In this document: positions 1 through 8,735 of the stretch, piece by piece | Layout of the letters: every line of letters begins with the position of its first letter | Position numbering within the stretch: the stretch's first letter is position 1 | Origin: Marinicella gelatinilytica | GTDB lineage: Bacteria; Pseudomonadota; Gammaproteobacteria; Xanthomonadales; Marinicellaceae | DNA length: 64,000 nucleotides | Direction: 5' to 3' | Assembly (NCBI RefSeq): GCF_026410405.1 | Contig: NZ_JAPMLN010000013.1 | Location: 1 to 64,000 of the forward strand | The notes under the pieces: generated by a model | What the model was told of the DNA's origin: nothing | What the model saw: only the letters and a program-made list of their open reading frames with translations | Databases searched by the model: none | Made by a program: the position numbers and the translations under genes

Positions 1-56
1 TTATGGGCTTGAATAAGCTCAATCCATTGTTCTTTGCTTCGGTAAGTTTTGCTCAT
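1..56 (-). CDS. IS66 family accessory protein TnpA, N-terminal fragment (cut by window edge)
   Basis: The minus strand from the ATG at 54-56 reads MSKTYRSKEQWIELIQAH and continues past base 1. The W-x-E-L-I pattern near the N-terminus is typical of the small helix-turn-helix accessory protein encoded first in IS66-family elements. Only 18 codons are visible, so the call rests on this motif and on the matching terminal repeat 55 bases upstream. Whether the element is complete cannot be seen here. Confidence 0.5.
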   Translation of the reverse strand, partial: MSKTYRSKEQWIELIQAH

Positions 57-134
57 GTAATTCACTGTGTTAAAAACACACAGTGTGCATCAGACATCAG
101 AAAAATAGTAGAATGGGGTTCGCTTGGCGCTTAC
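1..134 (-). mobile_element. IS66-family insertion sequence, one terminus (partial)
   Basis: The bases at 111-134, read on the minus strand, begin GTAAGCGCCAAGCG, which fits the GTAA-type terminal repeats of IS66-family elements. The first accessory gene of such an element starts at 56 and runs off the window to the left. The element therefore extends leftwards. The 8 bases 135-142 (gtttatct) would be the target duplication if the other end carries the same sequence. A perfect 8-bp inverted repeat (63-70 and 78-85) sits between the terminus and the gene. Confidence 0.6.
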
Positions 135-317
135 GTTTATCTAATGCACTAGTCGGTGACTATTATATGTTTCATAAAACGTTCGTTTTCTGATACATGA
201 CCACTCAGCAAAATGTGATGACCATGAGCTTGAATTGCACAGTCTCATATACACGTCTCAATAATTAAAGGAAATAATCTGGGACATATATGAACGCCCC
301 ATTTATTTCAATGGTTT
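135..317. other. Gap between IS66 end and IS3 remnant, no gene seen
   Basis: No convincing gene was found. One minus-strand frame is open for about 30 codons before a stop near 150, but it resembles nothing I recognise. The segment could hold the worn right end of the IS3-family element or the lost 3' part of the GIY-YIG gene. Confidence 0.4.
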
Positions 318-404
318 TTAGTTAATTTTAGCTTTCTGGGCAATGAATTTATTTTCTAAATGCTCAGCAGCCATCCTCTTTTGGCGAGAGCCTACCACTT
401 TTTT
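318..404 (-). pseudogene. Truncated IS3 OrfB (integrase part) start
   Basis: In the -1 frame relative to orfA the minus strand reads KKVVGSRQKRMAAEHL and stops at 318-320 after about 28 codons. K-K-V followed by R-x-x-A-x-x-L is the expected beginning of the OrfB/OrfAB fusion. The DDE catalytic domain is entirely missing, so the gene is dead. Confidence 0.65.
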
Positions 405-658
405 GAGTTAACCTCCTTGAGCATCTCAATATCTAAGGCTTGATTGGCGATGATAGTTTTAAGCCGGCGGTTTTCATCGCTAAGTTGTTTCATTTTGCGG
501 ACATCTGAAACAGCCATACCTGAATACTTTTGTTTCCATTTGTAAAATGTGGACTGGGCTATGTTCTCACGCCGAATAATCTCGGCTGCATTGCCTTGCG
601 TTTCTGCTTCTTTCAAAATCCTAACAATTTGTTCTTCTGTATATCTTTTTCGTTTCAT
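392..658 (-). CDS. IS3-family transposase OrfA
   Basis: This 88-residue protein carries a helix-turn-helix (residues about 7-45, with RYTEEQIVRILKEAE and STFYKWKQKYSGM) and a leucine-zipper-like tail (DENRRLKTIIANQALDIEMLK) ending in SKKW, the usual plan of OrfA in the IS3 family. It normally binds the terminal repeats and is fused to OrfB by -1 frameshifting at the A_AAA_AAG heptamer overlapping its last codons. OrfB is truncated here, so no active transposase can be made from this copy. Confidence 0.85.
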   Translation of the reverse strand: MKRKRYTEEQIVRILKEAETQGNAAEIIRRENIAQSTFYKWKQKYSGMAVSDVRKMKQLSDENRRLKTIIANQALDIEMLKEVNSKKW

Positions 659-726
659 TGGTTTGCTCCAAAGTTAAAGTTATTATACTCTCTTTAGCTT
701 TGGTAGCGTTTATGGGGGGCTAGTCA

Positions 727-988
727 TACCATCTATGATTACGTTTTTAATTAATTCGTTTAACCGGATGTTTGTGCTTTGTGTTGGACCCGGCTTTTTA
801 TATCCATACAGTCTTTGTTTTAATTCCATCACTGTTTGGCCAATATATTTAATCTGTCTATCAATCACATAAGCATACAAAAGATTCTTTTCATTGGCGT
901 ATTCACAAAAATCACAATGCAAGTCCCCATCAAGAAGTTCCCAGTTTGATAGTTTCAAAAAACCCAGATTAGTTAATTTACCAATCAT
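727..988 (-). pseudogene. GIY-YIG domain protein, 3' end removed by IS3 element
   Basis: The protein is intact for about 87 residues, then runs into IS3 terminal sequence and ends by chance at 710. The first signature is seen as YAYVI followed by KYIGQT (about residues 39-53), then LKQRLYGY, the region of the conserved arginine in GIY-YIG nucleases. The PGPTQSTNIR stretch fits a small GIY-YIG family. The catalytic glutamate expected further on is lost. The start codon overlaps the stop of the restriction gene as ATGA, which implies translational coupling and a linked role. The original product was probably an accessory nuclease or DNA-binding partner, but that is inference. Confidence 0.7.
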
Positions 989-3900
989 ATATCGAGTTTT
1001 GGTAGTGAATTAACAATCTTATTGGTTTCCAAGCTGACTGTTATGATTCTCTGGAGTAGTTCAAGTGGGTATTTGGGGTTGTCCATTGTTTCTATGGCCC
1101 AATCATTGGCATCGTTGGTTATTCCTGATTTTTTATCCGTTTTAACACCTTGCCTTTCCATTACCCATTCGATGGCTGATTTGCCGTTAACCACATAGTC
1201 ATAAGCTTCTAATGGGATATTTTTAAGGGTGATGTGAGGGTTGTAAACAATGGTGCTTTTATCCGGCACAGATTTGCCCTCAGAGTTTCTAGTTCGCGCA
1301 AATTTCATTTTTTTGACGTAATAATCTTTTGCGGTAAGGTCAGTAATCTTTTTGCCTTTCTTGAGTTCTATATCACATTTATAAATAGGCGCTTCCTCAA
1401 AATCTAAATGCCATTTAGCTAGGTCTCGTCCTGCTTGGCTAAAGGCCCAAAAGTCTTTGGCTTTTTTAACCCGTGGGATTCGTGGAAGCTCTTTGGATAG
1501 GTTCATCTCAAAGCGGCTACGATAATCGGATGAATGTAATAAGCCATATACGTAATAGAAAATGTCCTCTTTACTGATATTTTCGTCTGGGTAGGCTTTG
1601 AGGAAGTGTCTATGACCATCATCTGTTATGGCATTTTTTCTTTGGTAGCTTATTTCACTTTCATCAATCTTATCAGATTTCCCAATCAGAATTTCCTCAT
1701 CGGAAATGTTTTTTGTCTTCTCATAGTGATAAAGTGGAAAGCCTTGTCCGTTAAATATAAGCTGGAGATCAGGTATAACATTTACTATTAATGCTGAAAA
1801 TGCTTTTGATGCACCCTTTCCAGTTACACAAATAACTAAATTATTGCTTTTTGCAGATGGAAAAAACTTAGGCATTTGATATAGCTCCATTACTAAGGAG
1901 CCATGAAAGTAAAGCCACTGTTTTGTAAATGGACGATAGCAAGAGTGTGCAAGATGGCAGCTATCAAATTTTTTAACATCTTCTCTAGCAACATCATATC
2001 TAAAGTCTCGAGACCAGGCTATTTTAGAGCTATCAGGATTGTCAAAATAATCAGCTATATACCTTTCTTTCTCTTTTAATGAAGACGGCTGGTTTTTAAT
2101 CTCCTCACTTTTTAAATATCGGTTTAGTTCACCATTGTAGTGATTAAATGTTTTGCAAATAGATTTTTTTAATGAGTTTTTGGATGAATTGTAGGCCCAT
2201 GCGTCTCGACTTGTTGCAAGCCCTCTAGAGTAATTTTTAAAAAGTATTAGTTCATTATTTTTCTTTTCACCAATTACAATGAATTTACTAAAACTGTCAT
2301 CTCTTTGATTAACCCAATCACCGTATTTATCAGGCGTTATTGGTTGCCATTTATTAGCTTTTGTAATTCCACCAATACTTGCAAATTCTTGGACAATTGC
2401 AAGTTTTTCAGCCTGACTTAAGTAGTCCCCAATGTCATGCCAAAATATCTGGCTATGTTGTTTGGCATTTGGATTTTTAACCATAATTGTTATAGCAACA
2501 GGGGTTCTGGTTCCTTGACCAAAAACATTGTCCTTTTCTTTCTGCCTTTGTACGCCTGACGTTCTCGCATTGCCTCTTAAATGAAACACATATATTGAAC
2601 TGAACTCCTCAGCTAGACATTTTCTTATTCCATCACCAGTATTGGCTTCTAAAAATCCCGCATTTGTTACAAAACCGATTATTCCTGCACCTGTTTTATT
2701 CAGTTGATTTGATGCCCAACGTATCGCACGAATATAAGAATCATATAGGGCATTTTTATTTGTTGCGGAAGACTTAAGTGCATAACTATTACTAATGCTC
2801 TCATCTAGCTGTTTGTAACTTACATTTGCATTATTATCATTTCCAGAAGTTTGACCCGCAGAATATGGAGGGTTCCCTATAATAACCCGTATATCTAATT
2901 TCTTTTGCCGCTTTCTACGGTCGCTGTTATCAGTGAGTAGGTCACTGATCATGTCATCCTGCTCATACATCTGAAAGGTGTCAGTTAAACAGATACCTTC
3001 AAATGGCTTGTAATCACCACCCATAATGCCGTGATAAACAGCTTCGATGTTAATGGCGGCTATGTAATAGGCAAGCAATACAATTTCATTGGCGTGGATT
3101 TCATTTTTATATTTATGCTCAAGTTGATCTTTGGTAATTAAACCGCTTTGTAATAGCCTGGTAATGAACGTGCCGGTTCCGGTAAATGGGTCAATGATAT
3201 GAACATCCTTATCACCAAGAGATAAATCAAACTCCTGTTTAAGCAGATCGTTAATACTTTGAATGATGAAATCTACAACCTCAACTGGAGTGTAAACAAT
3301 CCCCAATCGCTCAGTCATATGCGGGAATGCGTTTCTGAAGAACTTGTCATAAAGCTCAACCACAATCTTTTGTTTGCCGGCAGCGTTGTCGATACCTTCG
3401 GCTCGCATTTGGACGCTGTAGTAGAACTTATTAAGCGTATCGGCTTCTTTATCAAGATGATGCTCGTTAAGTCGATCAAGCACATTTTGCATGGCTTTTG
3501 AAACTGGATTATTACTGGCAAAGCTGTAGTCTTCAAATAAAGCGTCGAATACCGGTTTGGTGATTAAATGCTGCGCCAACATTTCTATAATTTCATCATC
3601 GGTGATACTGTCGTTTAAATCATCTCGCAGTTCATCGGCAAAATTATTAAAGGCTTTTGCATCTTGAGGGTTTCGTTCAGCGTCCTTGACGATTGTTTCT
3701 ATGCGGGTGATGTGAGTCTTTGCGATTTTAGCAATGTCGTTAGCCCAGTCTTCCCAGTGCATCCGGTTCCCACACTTTTTAACCACTTTCGCATAGAGCG
3801 CGCGTTCAATTTCCCCAACGCTAAACTCCAATTTTTGTTGATCGTCTTTGGTGAAGTGTTTTCTATCTTCCTCACTGCCTATATTGTATTGGCCTTTGGA

Positions 3901-5961
3901 CTTAGGTTTGGAAGGTGATTTGCTAGGCTTTGTGACTTTATCGGTAATGGCCACGACTTCCATTTTAGATGGTCGCTGTTCCATTAAGTCCATTTTATTA
4001 ATCATGGCGTCAAATTGGTCGTCATGTGACCGTAGAGCCTGTAAAACGTCCCAGACGACCTTGTACACCTTATTGTCGTTTAAAGCCTCTGACGGGCTCA
4101 TACCGGCCGGTATGACCACAGGCAAGATGACATATCCCATATTTTTGCCGGGTGCATTGCGCATGACACGTCCAACTGATTGCACAACATCGACTTGAGA
4201 ATTACGCGGTGTTAAAAATAAAACAGCATCCAAAGCAGGCACATCAACCCCTTCAGACAAACAGCGAACATTGCTTAAAATACGACAGGTGTTTTCAGGT
4301 GGTTCGGCTTTAAGCCAGTTTAATTTACTTTCTTTTATGCTGGCATTCATGCTGCCATCGACATGTTCTGTTTCACAAGCAAGATCAATGTCGTTATCAT
4401 CTTGTTCCTGGTAGGCATCAATGACTTCTTGGAACATGCCGGCGATTTGTTTTGAGCTGACTTTATGTGTTTTAGCGTTCTGGTTCGGTTCAATAACCTG
4501 GCAAAAAGCAACCGCTCTTTTCATTGGATCTTCATTATGAGCGAAATCATCACCGGCACTTTGTTTACTTAAGGCTTTCCAGCAACCAATAATTTTGGCA
4601 GCATCATCTACTTTTAGGCTGTTGTTTTCATCTGAAAGTAAGCCTTGTATTCGACGGCTAACATGGGCTTCATCAATGGTTAAAACGACTACTTTATAAT
4701 CGGTTAAAAGATTAAGTCTAACTGCCTCAGAGAAATTAATAACATGAAAGTTACGACCGTATAAGACCTCATCATCCATCGAGCACAATTCAGTGTTTTC
4801 AGTTTCAGCTGTCGCTTTGGCGATATCTGCATAAATCCGAGGCGTAGCAGTCATGTACAACCGCTTATCACTACGAATAAAATCATTGTTATGAACCTTT
4901 ACGAACTTACTTTCACTCTCAGATTCAAATGTTGCACCTGTTGTTCGGTGAGCTTCATCGCAAATAATTAAAGAAAAATCGTCAAGCCCATATTCTTTTT
5001 GCGCTTTACTGATAACATCAATTGAGTGATAAGTAGAAAAGATAACCGTCATGGTATCTTTGGTCGCCGCGTTAGATTTGGTTTGTCTTACGGCTTCACC
5101 CAGCTTGCTGGCTTCTGTGGTCGATGGGTATTCAAGCTCATGAATGAGCATGTTTCGATCATCGCCTTTTTGTTTCTTACCGACATCACTGTCGGAACAA
5201 ACTGCAAAGCTGGTGATGGGCGTTTCACTGAATTGAGTCCATTCAGTCAGCGTTTGAGATAGCAAATTAAGGCTTGGCACCAAAAACAATACATTTTTAC
5301 CCGGGCCTGCTAAATGCTCAGCAAGTTTCAAGCTGGTATAGGTTTTACCAGTACCACAAGCCATAATCATCTTACCGCGATCAGCTTCTTTAAACCCTCG
5401 TACAACATCATTAAACGCACGCTCTTGGTGCTTTCTAAGACTTCGCTCACTTCGTTCGGTAAGAAGCACCGGGGCTTGGCCTGGTATATATTTTGACCAA
5501 TCAATTTGGCTTTCCTCAAGCGCTTTGAGATCAATCTTAGAAACCGGTGGACGTTGATCTTCCAGCGCATCTAACGCATTATCTGACCAATTATTTGTGG
5601 TAGTAACAATAAGACGATTTGAAAATGGCTTCTTGCCGGAGGCGGTAAAAAAGCTGTCTATATGCTTTTTATAAATCGTGGCACCTTCATCATACAATTT
5701 ACATTGAATGGCATGATACTCATCAGTCCCTTTGGTTTTAGCGACCAAATCAATACCGGTGTCCTTACCTGAAATTCCTTGTTCCGTGGCCCAATCAGAA
5801 TATGTCCAAACATCACTATAAAGCGCTTTATACCGGGCTTCGTATTTAAAGAAGGTGATTATGAGTTTTTCAAAATACGTTCCTTTTTCTCGCTCTGTTT
5901 TGCTTGATGAACGGTAGGTATTGAGAATTTGTTGGAGTGGTGTTTGGTTTTCTTTGTCCAT
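985..5961 (-). CDS. Type ISP (single-polypeptide) restriction-modification enzyme
   Basis: This large protein (about 1,658 aa) joins nuclease, translocase, methyltransferase and target recognition, as in LlaGI and LlaBIII, which are slightly shorter. An Mrr-like nuclease lies near residues 40-110 (GIDLVAK then AIQCKLY). A superfamily 2 helicase follows, with Walker A ACGTGKT near 200, DEAH near 334, TATPRIY, and QSVGRVMR. The N6-adenine methyltransferase has DPFTGTGTF near 921 and the catalytic NPPY near 1028; the remaining 500 residues should hold target recognition. It would methylate host DNA at one strand of an asymmetric site and cleave unmodified phage DNA after translocation. The ATG at 5961 was chosen because the upstream extension begins with TTG in the leader and looks non-coding. 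The gene overlaps the GIY-YIG gene. All motifs appear intact. Confidence 0.93.
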   Translation of the reverse strand: MDKENQTPLQQILNTYRSSSKTEREKGTYFEKLIITFFKYEARYKALYSDVWTYSDWATEQGISGKDTGIDLVAKTKGTDEYHAIQCKLYDEGATIYKKHIDSFFTASGKKPFSNRLIVTTTNNWSDNALDALEDQRPPVSKIDLKALEESQIDWSKYIPGQAPVLLTERSERSLRKHQERAFNDVVRGFKEADRGKMIMACGTGKTYTSLKLAEHLAGPGKNVLFLVPSLNLLSQTLTEWTQFSETPITSFAVCSDSDVGKKQKGDDRNMLIHELEYPSTTEASKLGEAVRQTKSNAATKDTMTVIFSTYHSIDVISKAQKEYGLDDFSLIICDEAHRTTGATFESESESKFVKVHNNDFIRSDKRLYMTATPRIYADIAKATAETENTELCSMDDEVLYGRNFHVINFSEAVRLNLLTDYKVVVLTIDEAHVSRRIQGLLSDENNSLKVDDAAKIIGCWKALSKQSAGDDFAHNEDPMKRAVAFCQVIEPNQNAKTHKVSSKQIAGMFQEVIDAYQEQDDNDIDLACETEHVDGSMNASIKESKLNWLKAEPPENTCRILSNVRCLSEGVDVPALDAVLFLTPRNSQVDVVQSVGRVMRNAPGKNMGYVILPVVIPAGMSPSEALNDNKVYKVVWDVLQALRSHDDQFDAMINKMDLMEQRPSKMEVVAITDKVTKPSKSPSKPKSKGQYNIGSEEDRKHFTKDDQQKLEFSVGEIERALYAKVVKKCGNRMHWEDWANDIAKIAKTHITRIETIVKDAERNPQDAKAFNNFADELRDDLNDSITDDEIIEMLAQHLITKPVFDALFEDYSFASNNPVSKAMQNVLDRLNEHHLDKEADTLNKFYYSVQMRAEGIDNAAGKQKIVVELYDKFFRNAFPHMTERLGIVYTPVEVVDFIIQSINDLLKQEFDLSLGDKDVHIIDPFTGTGTFITRLLQSGLITKDQLEHKYKNEIHANEIVLLAYYIAAINIEAVYHGIMGGDYKPFEGICLTDTFQMYEQDDMISDLLTDNSDRRKRQKKLDIRVIIGNPPYSAGQTSGNDNNANVSYKQLDESISNSYALKSSATNKNALYDSYIRAIRWASNQLNKTGAGIIGFVTNAGFLEANTGDGIRKCLAEEFSSIYVFHLRGNARTSGVQRQKEKDNVFGQGTRTPVAITIMVKNPNAKQHSQIFWHDIGDYLSQAEKLAIVQEFASIGGITKANKWQPITPDKYGDWVNQRDDSFSKFIVIGEKKNNELILFKNYSRGLATSRDAWAYNSSKNSLKKSICKTFNHYNGELNRYLKSEEIKNQPSSLKEKERYIADYFDNPDSSKIAWSRDFRYDVAREDVKKFDSCHLAHSCYRPFTKQWLYFHGSLVMELYQMPKFFPSAKSNNLVICVTGKGASKAFSALIVNVIPDLQLIFNGQGFPLYHYEKTKNISDEEILIGKSDKIDESEISYQRKNAITDDGHRHFLKAYPDENISKEDIFYYVYGLLHSSDYRSRFEMNLSKELPRIPRVKKAKDFWAFSQAGRDLAKWHLDFEEAPIYKCDIELKKGKKITDLTAKDYYVKKMKFARTRNSEGKSVPDKSTIVYNPHITLKNIPLEAYDYVVNGKSAIEWVMERQGVKTDKKSGITNDANDWAIETMDNPKYPLELLQRIITVSLETNKIVNSLPKLDI

Positions 5962-6008
5962 GGGTTTTATATTCCAATTTAAATAAATATAGCTATATAT
6001 AAAAGTAA

Positions 6009-6058
6009 TTTTCGCTTTTCTAACTGTCCCCAAAAGCGAAAAATCATAATTGATTATA
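6009..6058 (-). promoter_or_regulatory. Putative promoter -10 and 11-bp inverted repeat before restriction gene
   Basis: A perfect inverted repeat TTTTCGCTTTT (6009-6019) and AAAAGCGAAAA (6032-6042) is separated by 12 bases. On the minus strand a TATAAT box lies at 6058-6053, so transcription would begin just before or within the repeat. No good -35 hexamer is visible. The position suits an operator or a leader hairpin limiting expression of the restriction enzyme. Confidence 0.45.
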
Positions 6059-6095
6059 AGCTAACATAATAGTTTTTTGATGATGTCTAACAATT

Positions 6096-6719
6096 TTATT
6101 TTACAGATTTCAGATTTGCAGAATTTTTATTTGATTGTCGGATAGCTTCAATAAGGTTATCAGATAGCATCTGATTATTGATTTCTAATTCGGCATTAGT
6201 TTCTTGAAGTTGATTGATTTTAAACTCGAGCCTCTTTATTCTCTCTTGAGTAATAACTTGAGATTCAGTTAAACCAGAATTCATTAATTCCTTCAGTTGT
6301 TCGACATAAAGCTCCTGGTCACGCTGCTTTAAATCATTGCGTAGTTTTTTTATCTCCTTAACCAACTCTTCCTTACGCATTTGTTCAGGTTTTTTGGCTG
6401 TGTAAGTTCTCTTTTTAACATTTACTTCTATTTCAGAGGCCAAACGTTTTAATCGTCGTTGATGGCCATTCACCCAATTATTAAGTTCTTTATGTTTAGC
6501 TATATATGAACCACTTAACTTAATATTTTTACAGATAACTGACTTGGCAATTTTGTACTCAGAAGGTTTTAGTGGATATTCGCTTTTTGAGATAAGATTT
6601 TCTATTTCTTCAATTCGATGAGAAATAGCTTTATACACCCGTTGTTCATTGTCGTTATTTACCCATTCAGGAGTGCTGCTTATTTCTATTTTTTTATTTG
6701 GAAGATCAAACATGTTCAT
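6096..6719 (-). CDS. Coiled-coil accessory protein of the recombinase operon (TnpC-like)
   Basis: This is a 207-residue charged protein. Residues about 110-200 have long heptad-rich helices (EELVKEIKKLRNDLKQRD, then RIKRLEFKINQLQETNAELE), so a coiled coil is likely. No catalytic motif is seen. It is the last gene of the recombinase operon, overlapping the 673-aa recombinase gene by 14 bases, which suggests translational coupling. Tn554 has a small TnpC protein in the same place that influences transposition, and Gamma-Mobile-Trio elements carry a small third protein. By position this protein probably helps recombination or orients the complex. It could instead regulate the restriction gene downstream; direct similarity cannot be judged by eye. 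Confidence 0.6.
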   Translation of the reverse strand: MNMFDLPNKKIEISSTPEWVNNDNEQRVYKAISHRIEEIENLISKSEYPLKPSEYKIAKSVICKNIKLSGSYIAKHKELNNWVNGHQRRLKRLASEIEVNVKKRTYTAKKPEQMRKEELVKEIKKLRNDLKQRDQELYVEQLKELMNSGLTESQVITQERIKRLEFKINQLQETNAELEINNQMLSDNLIEAIRQSNKNSANLKSVK

Positions 6720-8727
6720 TGTTTAGCTCCTCATCAATAATACTAACTGGAATTTTGTTATCCATTTGTTTAATAGCCGACTCACATAGCATTAATATTT
6801 TTTGTGATTGGTCAGCTAGAAACATTAATCCTTTAGACTTTCTAGATTCAATAACTTCTTGCTCTCTCATTCCAATCCTCAGAATAGAGTCTTTATGGTT
6901 GGCCATTCTTAAATTGCCTACACAAGCACCACAGTGTTTAAACCTTGCTGCATTATAATTGGGTGAATTTGTTTTTTTATCATAACATTTGGCTTGAGTT
7001 TTTTGTTCTTTACGAATCATACAATAGCCATATTCATGAGGTTCTAAAACATCAAATTCATTTGCCAGTTCTTCAATATTCTCATCAGTTAATACGTCTA
7101 GCTCTTTGACTCTTTGAAGTAAGTAAGTACCAATTGGCCCATAAAATTCCTCTTTCCCAGATGCAGCTCGACCAATTAACTCTCTGATATAATCTCTTTC
7201 AAGTTGAGGTAACTCTTGTTTAACTTTTCCATTCACATATGCCATGGTATTTTTTGAGCCATACGAGTGCCTAAAGTATTGCCTGATTGCTTCAGGAACG
7301 TTGCCGTCAAACCTTCGTAATGCAATTTCTACCCAGGTGTGCCTAAATCGATGTGAGGTCGCATTTGGGAATGAATTCAAATCTATGTTTTCTACTCGTT
7401 TGACTAATATTGCATTCATCCAACATGTTAGCCCAGTTTTATTTTTATCACCCCACCAAGAATTGCCAGATATATGGGTTGTCCTATATGGAACGTTTAT
7501 TTTAAATAACCGATCTAACGAAGAATCATTATTTTGGTGATTCCCAGTTACATGCAGACTTTTGGCAAGCTCAACTGCATCCCATGCAACATTTGAAATC
7601 ATTCGAACAGTGTCAATACTGTGATTTGTTTTTTTAATTGATGAAGTGAAAAATAAATCTCCATTCAGTTCTTTTTTAAAAGATGAACGTTTTAATGAGT
7701 CTAATTCACTTTTACGAATGCCTGATAATATTTGTATATTAGCTGTACAAGCATATAAAATATTTTGAATTAGTTTGTTAAGTTTAACTATGGTTAGGAA
7801 ATTTTTAAAGACCTCTGATCTACCTCCCAGCTCTAAATATTTATCATAAATACATTTTGCAATTGTAAAAGTCTTCCACTGTTTTTTTGCAAGAGAGTCT
7901 GACTGATAAATCTTTAAATTCGAAGCATTCTTTCTATTATTTTCGATGAAAAAACCAGTTTTGTCATACCCGCATTTTCTCAAATAAAGTCCATTAAATA
8001 TTTGAAAAAAGTCCTTCATTTTTATTGAGGAGTCTTGGACTTGAGCGTTTTTCATTCCATAGAGATGAGCTTTTGCAATTTTCGTTGACTCTTTGTCATT
8101 AATAATCTTCAACGACTCATCAAGAATGACCAATGCATATTCAATTGGAAATCCACCCAAGGTTCCTCCTGCTTGCCATTCAGGCCAAGACAAAACTTTT
8201 GTTACTGTTGGCTTTACTGAATCTAAAAAACCATCCCATGTTATCTGAACAGTCGGTCCATCCGGATAGTTGTTGTTTGCTCGGCTTGATTCTGTTAAAA
8301 ATTTCATAACTGCGACTCTAATTGTACACATAGCATACAAATCGCCATCGATTTTTTTTATTAATTGGTTAAAAAAATCGTTGACGTTTTTTGCATTGAT
8401 ATCTTTAAGTGAATCAAAGCCCATTGCTTTGAGGATACGAGTACATATAGAAATTTGGGTAGCCAGAGTTTTTAATGATCCAACTTTGGAATAAATTTTG
8501 TTTTCGTTAGTTTTAAGTTGAGCTAATATAATCAACTTCATAGTTATTTCATATTCTATGGACATGCCTTCGAACAATTTTTTTAAACTAAATGTTGTGG
8601 AATTGTCAGGATTAGTTGGGTCAACGACTAACCATTGATCATCTATAAGAAATGAAGTAAATTCCTTTTCCTCAGGGTAATTTTGAATGCGTGTTGCGAC
8701 TACTTTATTTGATTTTGAATTTTTCAT
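6706..8727 (-). CDS. Tyrosine recombinase/integrase with C-terminal cysteine cluster (TnpB-like)
   Basis: This 673-residue protein has the tyrosine recombinase catalytic set: Arg338 in SGIRKSEL, a likely Lys in the SSIKKTN stretch, His459-x-x-Arg462 in SHRFRHTW, His487 and the putative nucleophile Tyr497 in FRHSYGSKNTMAYV. The N-terminal 330 residues would bind DNA arms and core. Cys569, Cys581, Cys599 and Cys602 (HCGAC) may form a zinc site, reminiscent of TnpB from Tn554. It should cut and rejoin element ends together with the 402-aa recombinase. It begins 8 bases after the preceding gene and overlaps the next one, so the four genes form one operon. Catalytic residues look complete, so activity is plausible. 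Confidence 0.82.
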   Translation of the reverse strand: MKNSKSNKVVATRIQNYPEEKEFTSFLIDDQWLVVDPTNPDNSTTFSLKKLFEGMSIEYEITMKLIILAQLKTNENKIYSKVGSLKTLATQISICTRILKAMGFDSLKDINAKNVNDFFNQLIKKIDGDLYAMCTIRVAVMKFLTESSRANNNYPDGPTVQITWDGFLDSVKPTVTKVLSWPEWQAGGTLGGFPIEYALVILDESLKIINDKESTKIAKAHLYGMKNAQVQDSSIKMKDFFQIFNGLYLRKCGYDKTGFFIENNRKNASNLKIYQSDSLAKKQWKTFTIAKCIYDKYLELGGRSEVFKNFLTIVKLNKLIQNILYACTANIQILSGIRKSELDSLKRSSFKKELNGDLFFTSSIKKTNHSIDTVRMISNVAWDAVELAKSLHVTGNHQNNDSSLDRLFKINVPYRTTHISGNSWWGDKNKTGLTCWMNAILVKRVENIDLNSFPNATSHRFRHTWVEIALRRFDGNVPEAIRQYFRHSYGSKNTMAYVNGKVKQELPQLERDYIRELIGRAASGKEEFYGPIGTYLLQRVKELDVLTDENIEELANEFDVLEPHEYGYCMIRKEQKTQAKCYDKKTNSPNYNAARFKHCGACVGNLRMANHKDSILRIGMREQEVIESRKSKGLMFLADQSQKILMLCESAIKQMDNKIPVSIIDEELNNEHV

Positions 8728-8735
8728 TGTATTTT

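Larger units (their letters stand above)
318..726 (-). mobile_element. IS3-family element remnant
   Basis: A complete orfA is followed by only the first part of orfB, so this is a truncated IS3-family element. The left terminus is placed at 726, where the minus strand begins TGACTAGCCCCCCATAAACG and the GIY-YIG reading frame ends. No matching right terminal repeat was found to the left. The slippery heptamer A_AAA_AAG typical of -1 frameshifting in IS3 elements is present at 404-398. Confidence 0.75.

Noticed and set aside
150-260. Short open frame on the minus strand near the IS66 end
   Set aside because: About 30 codons without start signal or recognisable family; too short to support.
5962-6033. 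Longer N-terminus for the restriction enzyme starting with TTG at 6033
   Set aside because: The added stretch passes through the inverted repeat and AT-rich leader, does not look like protein, and an ATG with GGAA upstream exists at 5961.
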